Assembly (NCBI RefSeq): GCF_000204055.1
Contig: NW_006768845.1
Location: 134,471 to 198,470 of the forward strand
DNA: 64,000 nucleotides
DNA from: Melampsora larici-populina 98AG31
Taxonomy: Eukaryota; Basidiomycota; Pucciniomycetes; Pucciniales; Melampsoraceae
Direction of reading: 5' to 3'
Made by a program: the position numbers and the translations under genes
The notes under the pieces: model-generated
The model's database searches: none
Seen by the model: the letters and a program-made list of their open reading frames with translations, nothing else
Told to the model about the DNA's origin: nothing
Shown here: in pieces, positions 11,189 through 22,600 of the stretch
Numbering within the stretch: position 1 is the first letter of the stretch
Layout of the letters: the number at the start of each line of letters is the position of its first letter

Positions 11189-12219
11189 CGCTGTTCACAG
11201 TTTGGGGACCGGGGTCTCATTAGCCCATGATTAACTGGTGAAATACTACTCAGAAGTTATGGATGGGTGGGTTACAATGTGAAATCAAGTTTTGGCTGTG
11301 GAGAGCAGCTGTGTCCAAGACTAGCTTTAATCAACTGTGGCTATTTTAGAACACATCCAAAGAAAATTTGCTTGACACAGCCCACACTGACAGTATTCAT
11401 CACTGACCACAAGGCACTGGAGGTGACAGGTGAACTCCTTCACATAGACTTGAATGAACATGAAAGTAATCATAATCATCTTCATGGAATAGACATTTCT
11501 GAGTTCTAATGTGTAATTGTGGTACATACAACTTAGTACTACATAGTAGTGATCAAGGTAGTCATATGAAGAACTGTTGGAGTCCTTTGAGTAAGTGCTC
11601 AGGTCCCAAATTATTCCTGTCCAATAAATAGGATGTCCCAGCATAAAATATACACAAGATGGTCTTGGCATTGAATATCTTGATTCCAAAACCCACTGGA
11701 CATATTCCCACAATGATTATCACCACAAGATCAAACAACTTCTGATAGATTTTTGGCCTATTAAAAGATTTTTGGAGTGTTCTCTTGTTCAGCATGTGAA
11801 TCACCATTCTTCTTTTGCCTCCAGGTTTTTCAAGTATGATCTTATTTGACAGATAACACAGGATATAATTATTTAATCATCAAAACTGTTATTTGACAAT
11901 AATTATCAAGTATTAGCGGGTTTCAAGTTGGGCAAGTGGCTAAATTACAACTGTCCCTACATCAGAATGCTACATGAGAATTTTAAATCTCAAAAACACA
12001 ATCAGAAAGCACCATCTAAGAAACACATTCCCAACAATCTATGTTCTTAAAAGATGATTTCTGAAGGGCTGGGAGGCCAAATCACATAAAATTTTAGGCA
12101 CTTCTTGGCCAACATGAACACTGCTATAATATATGAACAGGTTCAATTTTATAGTTTTGGTCTGAGAGTCTTGGGAGCTAGATCTTCAAGATGTGTTACA
12201 CAAATAGTTTCTACATAAG
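11189..12219. other. AT-rich intergenic stretch
   Basis: Only small overlapping frames on both strands, none with domain or splice support. It contains the 3' flank of the CmcJ-like gene that ends at 12220. Confidence 0.5.
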
Positions 12220-13167
12220 TTAGTTGAAGAATGATTTGATTCTATTGTGGATTTTATTCCACATTCCTTCAGATTCCACAATAACAATAACTCTGCACTC
12301 GAAGCTAGTTCTTTGAGGAACTTTGCCCACATCTTCCTGTAAAGTAAATGAAGCATGTGGAACATTGATTCCATGCCTGTTGCGTGCTGTGCCATCATGT
12401 TGCATGAAGACATATACTTCATCAGATCTCTGTTTGCTGAGGTAAAACCACTTTTGACCTTCTCTGTACCTCCATGCTTGAATCACATTCCCAGCATGTG
12501 TTGGAGTGATGTTGAAGTCCAGAGCATCTTCTGGTAAAAGTGAATCCCATCCACAAATGCCAAGAGGGTTGTCTTGAACCACACATATGGGTCTCCAGAC
12601 ATTGAGGATGACAATCTTTTTACCTTGTTTCAAGTACTTTCCAAATTTGACTCTGCTTGGATCCTCTGACTTTAAAAAATCTTCTTGAAGTTCTCCTCTA
12701 CTAAACTTTGCCCCTTGTGGTGAAAGATCAGAGTGAATAATTGGCAATGGTCTTAGTCCTTGGGAACTTCTGAAAAAAGAGCCATATGAGATTGCCAATT
12801 CAGCTCCTGTTCTGAGTATTCAGGATAAGTCAGCCCCATTTGCTCTACAAAGCAGATATTTCTGTTAAAAACATGCTTACAAATCTTTCACAAGTGCAAC
12901 AGAATCTGAATCCAAGATGGCTTTGTGTGCATCTGAAAATTCTACCACATCTTGAATTCCTGGAATGTGTCCTCCTGACAAATATGTAAATCCATGAGTT
13001 TGCAAAGTAGGCTTTTTGTCAATGGTACGAAGATCTTGAAGAGGAACTCGGTTTATTTTTCTTTTATCAACACTAAATTCATTGTTTGATTTATCCCCTT
13101 TAAAACTGAAAACTTCTCCCCATACAGAAGGAGGACCTAATAAAAGAGTACCAAAGATGACAAAAAC
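12220..13167 (-). CDS. CmcJ/AsaB-family putative hydroxylase or desaturase, 5' end unresolved
   Basis: The last exon (12769-12220) encodes LNVWRP, a WFYLSKQ-x-SDEVYVF segment, a QHDGTA loop and PHASF, then the C-terminal SFECRVIVIVE strand. This is the pattern I know from the fungal family annotated as 7-alpha-cephem-methoxylase P8-chain or AsaB-like, thought to be oxidoreductases of secondary metabolism. The exon before it (about 13167-12881, donor GTAAGC) has VPLQDLRTIDKKPTL and HGFTYLSGG, the usual N-terminal part, and joins in phase. I could not find a first exon with a start codon in matching phase; a candidate ATG at 13255 gives the wrong phase for both possible acceptors (before 13167 or before 13136). 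Either an exon is missed or the gene is broken at its 5' end. Confidence 0.65.
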
Positions 13168-13255
13168 CTAGTTAGCATAGAGAATGATTGTCAGAAGATA
13201 CTCAAATTTCAATTAACACTAACTTTCTGATTCTCTTTTGGGGATATTCCCACAT

Positions 13256-14939
13256 TTTATAGCAGAATGGAGGAAGAGTATACAAAATACTAGCTGTTTA
13301 AATGAAGACATCTCAATGCTTATGTTTGGTAGAATCATTCTCAAAATCAAAGGTTTTGAGCACTTCCATGGTGAAAAAATCATTGATGACAATGATGACT
13401 AACTTTGATCCCAAATTTAGAATTGAAACAACCTTCAATTTCTGTCCCAAACATCTTTCATCCACAAATATTTGGTACTGATTGTGATATATGTCTGTAG
13501 GATGGTTTCAGCAAAGGTTTCAAACAGTGGTATACTCAATTGAAACCACACTTGACATCTAGCTCTAACCAAGGTTGGCCTGCCCCCCATATCATGTTTG
13601 ATCAGATCCTTTTCTCACTAACTGGGTAAAGAATTAGAGTACACCATTGTAGAACCCATACTTGGTCAACCTCATTCTCTGCCCTTAACCAGGGTTTTCT
13701 GTGTGTGGGAACTTTATGCAAACAAAAGCAGGGTAGGCATGTCCCATAGCTCTGTAGAGTCGCATAACCTAGAATCCAAAGCCAATACTTTTGGGGGATG
13801 TCTGTGTACCAATAAACTTGGTTACCCATATAGTTGTCTCAAAGTCAAACATCAAAGGAGTCCTTAAACAACACTGGCAAGTGACAGGATACCCAAGGGA
13901 AAGCACGGAGGCAAATTTTGGCCCTTGCAATTTCCTTGCATTGTATCTTCAGACACAGCTTTACCTGGAGTCAGCATTTCACAATTTCATGGGGTAATCA
14001 GTCATGAGGTTGGGGTCAACAACAACCCTAATTGATCAATTGATGTTTATGAATGATGAACAGATCTTCTTATGATGAATAAAGGTGATTTCTTCCTAAT
14101 ACTCATACCTGAAAACCAATTTCTCAAACTACAGCTTTTTTGTAAAGTGGCCCACTTTTGGATTACTAAAGCTCATCCTGTAGCTCTCGTTATACTGATC
14201 ATTAATTGGCCTAATATGACTTACTTCTGATGTGTGATGAATAATTTATTGAGTTGTAGAGATTGATAAAATAAGGGAAACCATGCAGGCAGTGCATGAA
14301 AGGGAATGTCAAAGTGTGTCTTCATTTGTAGAAAGCATAATATTGTAGGCCTCAACCTCAGAAGTTGTGATTGCAATGAGCGTGATCTTGGTAGTGATAA
14401 CACTATAGAATTTATTTAGAAGCTCATATTGAGAAGTTGATCTGTTTCACAAGACACTGAGAGTACACAGGCCACGACCTCAGCCTTGGCTCAAAAATGG
14501 TGGATTAGGCAGAAAGGTAGCTTTCTGACCACATCAGTTTGACCCAGGCAAATTCTGGGACATACAAGCAAAGATTGTCACCTCAAGTGCTAACTTGTCA
14601 GCTTGTGCTCCACTTGAGATGGTTTAAAAATAGATATGATGAGCAGTCTCAAAAGAGTAGTACATGGGGTGATACAGGGACAGATACCTAAAATAAAGAA
14701 AACACACAACCAAACACTTTAATAAATCCAAACTAACTTTCCCTTCCACTTATTCATCAGGCTTTGGACTTGTCATCAAAAGAATACCAGAACCAATTAT
14801 CACTCTGATGATATTTCAGTATAATACAATAGCTATTGAACAGACAATATGCACATAATTTCTCCAGGTATCCAGTGGTTGATCACGACTCTCAAAAACC
14901 ACATGACCTGCCATTTCCTCGTTTGGAAGAGAGTCAAGT
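13256..14939. other. AT-rich intergenic stretch
   Basis: About 1.7 kb between the CmcJ-like gene and the second von Willebrand gene. I see no coding exon, RNA gene or paired repeat that I can support. Confidence 0.5.
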
Positions 14940-16286
14940 TCAGCGAATGCTTTGCCTATCGATTTTCCGGTTGACACCTCCCAATAGTGCCTTCAAGATG
15001 AAATCAGCAGAAATTGCACCCTGTTTATGAAAAGAAAACATGCAAAGAATTGGTCAGATGTTGATGTCCTTCCGACCTCTGTTGCATGTGGAGCTAGGGC
15101 CAGTAACATGGATATGTAGGGAGACTCGCCACTCTAGAGGGATCACTAGCCTGATAAGGAGTGCAGTCGACAATGTCCCTGATACGATATTTGGTCTTTA
15201 GGTCGTCATCCAACGCTGTGAGATGTCTGGCCGCCTGTAAATTCACTTCTCTCAACTTCACATCACCAAATCTAAGCGCGAAAAAGTCTTACGGACCTGT
15301 TCATCATCTCCGATTTGAATAAAGGAGATACCAATCTGTGAAAGGGGGTATCTACCTCCGTCCAAAAACTTTGCCATTTCGACAATCATCTCTTCAGGAC
15401 TTTGACCTCGGTCAGGTGCGCCATCTGGATGCAAAACAGAAATCAGTCAACGGACTAAAGCAAGGATTGTAGACTTCCAGGTCACCACTGACCAGTAAGA
15501 ACGACCAGATTCATTGGCTTGACTTGAATCCCATTTGTCTTGCTCTGATGCAGCTTTTGAAGGTAGGGGTCCAGGACTCTTTTCATTGCGTTGGAAGTTG
15601 GAGTGGATCGTCTTGGCTCTACCCGGCGAAAGATTTCTTGAACCTGCTGAGTAGTGCGGCATCCATGGGTAGAGGCGCGAACGTCGTTGAAGAAGTGCAG
15701 ATCAATCCCATCTGAATCATAGCGAATGGCCTGAGCTACTAGCCCTATCAAAGCGTTACGAGTTTCATCCCAGAACATTTCTGTGGAACCACATGAAGGA
15801 TAAAGGATTGATCGGAATTATAAAATTCAATCAAATAACGCATATTGTGCTGCTCGAGCTTTGCATAAAATACTGACCCATTGAGCCTGAATCGTCCACC
15901 AGCACGACTGTCGAGATAAGGGGGGGGGTTGAGCTGTCAACATTTTGCAACCCATAGCCCTTTTGTAAAATTGATTCTCGCTTACCAGTATCATACCTAC
16001 TCAACATTGCCAAAGGATCCTCTCCACCCGGACCATTCGATTGATTGTAATGGGCACCGCCTTGTGCAGGTGGTGGCGGTCCCGGTGGCGGGCTAAATTG
16101 CTGTTGACCGGATGGATAGCCATTATAGGGCGGAGAAGTAGGAGCCTGGTACTGAGGCTGAGTACCTTGTCCGTAATATCCAGCGGCTGCGCCATGGGGA
16201 ATAGCATTTGGGTCATTTCCATAAGGAGTACCCGTTTGTGGCGGAGGGGCAGCGGGAGGTCGGTGTCGATTGGATTGACTGCCCAT
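14940..16286 (-). CDS. von Willebrand factor A-domain protein, copy 2
   Basis: Six exons give 303 residues: 16286-15986, 15907-15878, 15780-15493, 15424-15297, 15234-15151 and 15020-14940. The N-terminal 95 residues are Pro/Gln/Gly/Tyr-rich and disordered. The A domain opens with VVLVDDSGSM (DxSxS metal site) and has LTDGAPD for the later MIDAS loop. The core aligns closely with copy 1 at 2.7-4.2 kb, including IGISFIQIG, DIVDCTPY and the C-terminal ADFILKALLGG-x-N-x-x-IDR. Exon borders are largely shared, which supports gene duplication. The fifth intron appears to use a GC-AG donor (CAG/GCTAGT), since no GT fits the phase. The ligand and role are unknown. Confidence 0.85.
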
Positions 16287-16591
16287 TCGGAAAAGCTAAA
16301 GCAGATCATCTTTTGAGAAAACACGATGGTGCAAGTAACAATCAAGGTATAGAGATCCGAAGTGGAAATTTTGAAGGGTTTAGAACTGACTTTGTCCATG
16401 GTTCACAGTGGTCTTGAGATTGTGCAATAATACGAGGTTAGATGTGTTGTGGATGACAAAAAACCACACGAGCAATGCAAAAGCGATAGAAGATAACTGG
16501 CGATACCAAGTTAAGTAACTTCCTTTGTTGGTCAGTGGTGATAATCTTACTTAGGTAAAGTGGAAAGGACGCTGTTCGGTTTTCATTTCCA

Positions 16592-16608
16592 AGTGGCGGT
16601 GCAGTTTT
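16592..16608. promoter_or_regulatory. 17-bp upstream motif, second copy
   Basis: Identical to positions 4410-4426 (agtggcggtgcagtttt). It lies 306 bp upstream of the copy 2 von Willebrand start, in the same relative orientation. Confidence 0.4.
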
Positions 16609-17602
16609 CAATCCTTCACTTGTATGCGCTATGTGTGTACAGCCACAGCCTGCCGCTTCACCTGTATTACAGCAGACCTGACGTCACAGCAATTGTATAC
16701 GGTGCTGGACGCATGTAATCCTTGATTCTAGCCCCATGTCACCATACCGTCAACTTTGACCTTTTGTCTTGTCCCTACCCCTTTCCCACTATAAACCTTT
16801 TTGGCGGGGATGAGCACAGGGTCCTCAACTAGTTGAGCTGATCTACAATTAAAAGTCCTCAAAGTCGAGCAATGCCCTAATGTTTCAGCAAAAGGTAGAT
16901 TTCAAAAAGTTAAACCTAGTTACATAGGACTGCTTCAATGGTTTTTAAAGACTGCCGAAAAACCTGTGTACGTTCGGGTCTGGGTAGGGACTTCTCGATT
17001 GACTTTTTGTCTTTACAAGATTCATAGCCCGGATCCATTTGGGCTTGCGGGCATCCTTGAGCACAATTATGTTGCCTCTGATTGAAAGAATAAGAGCACA
17101 ACCCACAACATCATATTCATCTAGGGCATTCATTAGGACACTGGAACTTCCTAGATTGATGAGAATATGAGAAGAATAAAGTGTGGAGCTTCTGTCCCAA
17201 ATGACCACCAGTAAGTTCAACATTTTGGGAGAAAGCTTACACCAAACCAGGTTTGTCAGGTTGGATGGCTCATCTATGGCTTAGATTAGACTTTTCACTT
17301 CAACCTATGTTTTCACTTTGCACAAGCACCAGGTAGACTGAAACCCTCATGTTGAAAACCCTTGAAGAAACAAAAGATCGAGAGGATTTGAAGGTACAAA
17401 AATTTGAACATGCACAAACATAGTTCACATAGGACCAGGATTTTGAAGAGCTCACTGATTGCCAAATCATCTTTAACATGAAACCTCCAGTGAGCCACTG
17501 AGCTAACACAAAAAAATTTCTGTGACAGTATCTGAGATCCACCACAACTTTGGAAATTCCAAAGAGAATGTGCTGTCTATATGTCCTTCAAGTTTTACTG
17601 GA
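16609..17602. other. Intergenic stretch, no supported gene
   Basis: This AT-rich DNA holds several open frames of 60-95 codons on the minus strand (for example near 16916-17223) that lack start, splice or domain support. One may be a decayed exon, but I cannot show it. Confidence 0.4.
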
Positions 17603-17838
17603 TTATTTACTACCAAGGGAAGTAGTCTTCTTGAGGTCTGGAGTACCAAGTGGTGCAATATCACCTGCTGGACTGAAGCTATCTTCAACAAAAGGTATAT
17701 TTGTACTTCAGGAACACAAGTGGATATGTCCTTGACAACACTGGAATCCCTTGGAATCTCATCTCTCGAAGTGGGATTTGATCTGGCATCTGAAGTGCAG
17801 AACATCAGTACAAATGGTATAAATAAAAATGTATCCAT
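17603..17838 (-). pseudogene. Possible secreted-protein gene with a frameshift
   Basis: An ATG at 17838 opens a frame starting MDTFLFIPFVLMFCTSDARS, a good signal-peptide profile. After about 45 residues the frame becomes implausible. A different frame, about 110 nt in, then reads FVEDSFSPAGDIAPLGTP and ends in a clean stop at 17603-17605. The two halves look like one short secreted protein broken by an indel, or joined by an intron I cannot see. No known family is recognised. It lies alone in AT-rich DNA. Confidence 0.3.
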
Positions 17839-18740
17839 GCCAGTAGATCATAAGGCTTTAAGGATATTAAAAATTCAGCTATGATGACATGTATTTCAAC
17901 AGGACCTTTTGGGCCCATTTGAAGAGTTGTTTTGTTGAATATAACCCAGAGGAGTTTTACAAAAACGGGCAAAGCACAGTGAATCAAGAGATTCATAAAG
18001 TTACATGATAATTGGATTCTGGAAGACTGCACAATTTGCCAGTGGAAGAAAGTCTTGCCAACTAGAAACTGTATCCAACACATGATAGCAAAGGTTTTGC
18101 CAAAGGACAAGAAGGAACAAACCTATGAATTATTGACTCATATTTTTGTAAACAGCAAGATCACAAAAAGGACACTTGAATACCAACAATCTGGAAACAC
18201 TGCCACCCAAACCCCTTACAGTCAGATACATTATATGTATATGGAACCAAATCATGAGGAGAACAATCAATCTATGCCTGCCATCCAATGAACTTTACAC
18301 ATACATCATAGATCTCCTTCTTCCCTTCCTAAGAACTGTCCTACCCACTTTGCTTTACTAGAAGTACATTATTTTGTCTTTTCACAATCCAAGGTCAAAT
18401 TAGAGAAACATAACTAAAAGACAGCAGTGTAAAAAGCAAAGAGAATAATCCAAAGACAATCACAAGATCTATAAATGGAGAAAAGAGATTCACACACTGC
18501 AAAAAAGTCCTTCTTGACCCAAGGGCAAAGAAAACTACCTCTGGCAAAGCAAACCATAGGTGTGGTCCTACCCAGTTGCCTTTTCCCATATGACAAATTG
18601 GCAGAAGAAAACCACTTCATGGGGGGAGTTACTCATTTGATGTGTTGAGGGTTCTTCAAAAAAAATAAGCTGACATAAATTCAGTCCATATTTTCTATTT
18701 TGTTTTTCCTTGTGCTGTATTCATCATTCCAACCTCCCAA
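17839..18740. other. AT-rich intergenic stretch before the MULE
   Basis: No gene, RNA or paired repeat could be supported between the putative secreted-protein remnant and the MULE target duplication at 18741-18749. Confidence 0.5.
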
Positions 18741-18749
18741 ATTTCAAAT

Positions 18750-18962
18750 GGGTCAATAGATTTTTACACTCATCCATTTACACTCAATAATGAGTGTAAA
18801 TTTGGACGAGTGTAAAAATCCACCGTAACTAGGGTGAAACACAATTTTACACTTAATCAGGCCCGATTTCACGAGTGCAAACAAGTCACGTGTAAAACCA
18901 TGAGTGTTTTTTTGTAAATCACCGCGTCAAACATTGAATTTTACACATCAACATTTACATAT
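18750..18962 (+). repeat. Left TIR of the MULE
   Basis: It matches the inverted sequence 30846-31062 over its length with interspersed mismatches. Shared landmarks include GAGTGTAAAAAT, ACAATTTTACACT, CCATGAGTGT and TCAAACATTGA (or near variants). At least six TTTTACAC-type motifs in both orientations probably serve as transposase binding sites; that role is inferred. Confidence 0.85.
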
Positions 18963-19683
18963 CATATTGAGGGCAAATAATCTAGGGGGCAAAAATCTGT
19001 AGTAGCCCCCAAATTCTATTTTTAATCTCTAAGTCCCTTACACTCAAAGTTGGACGTATGACCCTGGGACGTTTTTTTTATATGATCACCGCGAAAGTAC
19101 ATATTTGCACCCCATCGAAGGCACCCCATTGGCATGGCATCTGCGCAGTATCCGGCCGGCCTAACTGTGTAAGTCTTGCCCTTCTCTCCCTGCATATGCC
19201 CTTTGATTGTCACCCAACAACCTCAAACACCACTCTACCAATCTTATGAACGTAACGTCCGATATAAGAAAGGTCTCACCAACCAACCAGCCGATAAAAG
19301 CCACAATAGTCTGGATGCGATCTCATCACCGTCAACCTTTCCCTTTTCCATTCTGAGACGAGCTCTTGTATTTCGCGCTGACATCTCAGATCCATCTCAC
19401 GATGGATCGTTTCCTCCTGCGTTCGCCAGCTCGTCACCCCAATGGAATTCTCCAACCGCCTGGCTCATATTCTTCAATACGACCTCCCTCTTCCTCTTCC
19501 CCAGAGTCTCAAAGCTACGAACGAGAGTTGACCGTTCTGAATTTTGTCTACCAAGTTGTTCAACTCTACCAAGTCTACCTGTTGATCCTATCCTTACGTT
19601 TCTACCCAAACCATCCAATCACTCAATCTCACGAAGCCCTTTCAACCAACCCTTCCATTTCGCTTACACTTTACTGTGACATC

Positions 19684-22600
19684 ATGTCCGAAGAACAACG
19701 AAGTAGTCATCCTGATACTGCCAGTACCCTTGATCCCCCTCAAATGACGGCGGCCAACGTTTACAACATGATCCTTGACGCTGATAACCCGATAAAGCTA
19801 GTTAGTGATTCAGTCGTTAACTCATCTCCTGGACAGCAAAAGAAAAAACGCAACCGCCCAAACAAGACCGGCAAAAAGTTCAAGATACCTATACCCGCGA
19901 CCGGAGAACTCAAGACGTTCATTGATCACGGTTCTACGTGCGATGCCGAAGGCTACCCTATTTACCCCAACGGCGAAACGGTTTTCGTTCGCAAACCTAC
20001 CAATCAAGTCACAAACTTTGGCCACATCGCTTACCCCCACACTCAAAAGACCCATGGGGCAAAGAACGGCCCGTGGAAAACAATTTGGTTCAAATGTCTG
20101 GGTGTCTTACATTGCAAGGATGATTTCTGTGAATATGCGGCTCCACCTCCAACGGCTGATAGCAAAGCCGCGGAACTGATTCAAGAGTACGTATCCTTTC
20201 TTCCCTAATTTGTTTCATTCTCATTACGTCTCAGCTTTGATCCATATCAGTCTCTTTCGAGTTTCATCTGGCCTCAGTCTCTTTGCAATTGGGCTGACAG
20301 TTTTTCTTCTTCTCACATCAGTCATCCCAAATGCCCTGCCATCAAGTGTGATAGCAATCACGTATGGACGCAATGCCCTGACTCCAACTGTCGAATCAAC
20401 ATCGAGAAACATACGGGCTGGGGTGTACTTAGACACTCAGGTACTCATAAACACGTATGGCCAACTTCGAAAAAGGCCGATCCCCTTGCCATGCGTGTGC
20501 TCACGGACCAATTGGTTAGCAATCCGAAGGCAGGACCGTTGGTCCTGAAGGTAAGTGCCCGAGTTGACTCGTCACTACGGAAAAAGTTCTAACTTTGCCT
20601 CCGTCACGTCTCTTCTCATCAGGTCGGGCAAGCAGGTGCAGGACAGACGGTCACTGCACCTGTTGTGGATATCCATCCTGCTTTTGGTAATGGCGGCCCT
20701 TTTGGTTATTTGCGACGCAAGGTGCTCATCGATAAGGGCCTCATGCCCGAAAAGAAAAGCCACGGTGGGGGTGACCGGCTCATCATGGATTTGATGCACT
20801 GGGGCAGGTAAGCCACCTTTTTTTCTCTTCTTTCCGTACCTTTTGTTACGTTTGGTTCTGATCACTGACCGTCGAGATCACCCTTACTAGGAACGGGCTC
20901 AGATTGATTTCAACCTCGCTTTCGGGTGCCAATGTGCACATCACCTACCAATCCGAATGGATGGCGGACCAACTCGTTCGCCGGGATCAGGACAACCGCA
21001 TCTATTCCGGAGGTCTTCTTTCAGACGTGACGTACCGATTTTTCGACCACGGTTATCTTCTCACCACCTCCATGTATAGCGATGTCATGCATCGCTGGGT
21101 CCCAATCCAACTCACCTGGATGTGGGGCCTCGATGAGGCTCATTACGAAGCTCATTTCACCACACTTCTGGAGCAAATATCGAACACGAACCTCACCTAC
21201 CACGAGCGAGATCTCTTGGCTCAACAGGTGGTCGATTTCTCGTTGGCCCAGAAGAAGGGTTTCGTCAGTGCCTACATGAAGGTCTTTAAAGAATACAATC
21301 CAGCAAAAGCATTGAGTAAGTTAAAGGGCTGTCATGAGCACTATCGACAGTTGATTACTCGGGTCAAGAAGAACCGTAACATTGTGGATGCCAGTCGAAT
21401 TGTAAGTCTTCTGATGTTCTCTTCTAGTACATGTTCCCTTTCCTTCCTTAGATACTGATTTCAATGTTAATACCACTGCTGAAATGGTAGTCTGAATTAG
21501 AACGCCTGGCCCTGGACCTCCTCGAACCCAACAAGCCGGGTGGGTTATCTCTCCGAGACAAATTCGACCAAATGGCGCGCCTATTTCCCAAAAGCAAGGC
21601 TTGGGTCAATTGGTGGAATACATCTGACATCCACAGTATGCTCTTCTGTGGTCGAGAGCGCCTCCCGCTGGATGATCCTCCGTTGCCGGATGAAGATCCC
21701 CTGATGGCCGAGATTCCCGACACCACCAACGGTCAGGAATCTATGCACCGACAATATTACATCCTGACGTGAGTAGTTTCTTTATACTTGTCATTCATTC
21801 CGTTGACCTCACTTATAATACAATCGTGGCTAACACATTTGTGTCTGTGTGTAGCTCAGGACATTGTACAATTGTACAAGGGTTTGTACAATTATTACTT
21901 TTTACCGAGTCTTTGAAGAAGGACTTCAATCAAATACTTCGGGGTATTTCGGTGAAATATGGCAGTAACTGGACCTCCGTGGTCGAAACCTTAGGATGGT
22001 TCAAAGAACGCACGCGACGCAAACCGGAGGCCAACGATGGACGACCTCCAGATACGACTGATGCGCTCCTTGGACCTAAAAAGGCCGAGCGACCTGTAGG
22101 CTCTCTCAACGTGAACCGAGACCCTCATTCTTCCTATCAATCTTACTCAGCCAGCAACGACCCGGGAAAACGGAACCGATGCTGGGAGACCGCTTCCCTC
22201 AAAAGTTTTTATCCGATGTTTTCACCATTGTGGATGAACGGATCCAATGGTAAAGGCAAGGATATCGCCTCCAAACTAATCCGACACTTTTCTTTGAGGG
22301 CTTCTTATAAAAGTTCTCGATGTGTTTTCTTCTCAAGATTCGAATTGAATCTTTAGGTTGACTGTGTAGCTAGAAAAGCGTATAGTATAGAAAGGGAATC
22401 CTGAGGGCAACAGGTTCCGTATTAGACTATAGCTTCTGCTAGTCAACGGCGAGAACTAAAACACTGAGGGCAACAGGTTCCGTATTAGACTATAGCTTCT
22501 GCTAGTCAACGGCGAGAACTAAAACACTAACCTGCGAGCTCGAAGCAAAAGTGAGGAGCGCGCGTAAGGGTTTGAATGAACAAAGTAAAATAATGAAATT

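Noticed and set aside
19176..19679. 167-codon frame before the MULE transposase
   Set aside because: It overlaps the transposase leader in a different frame and has no recognisable feature.
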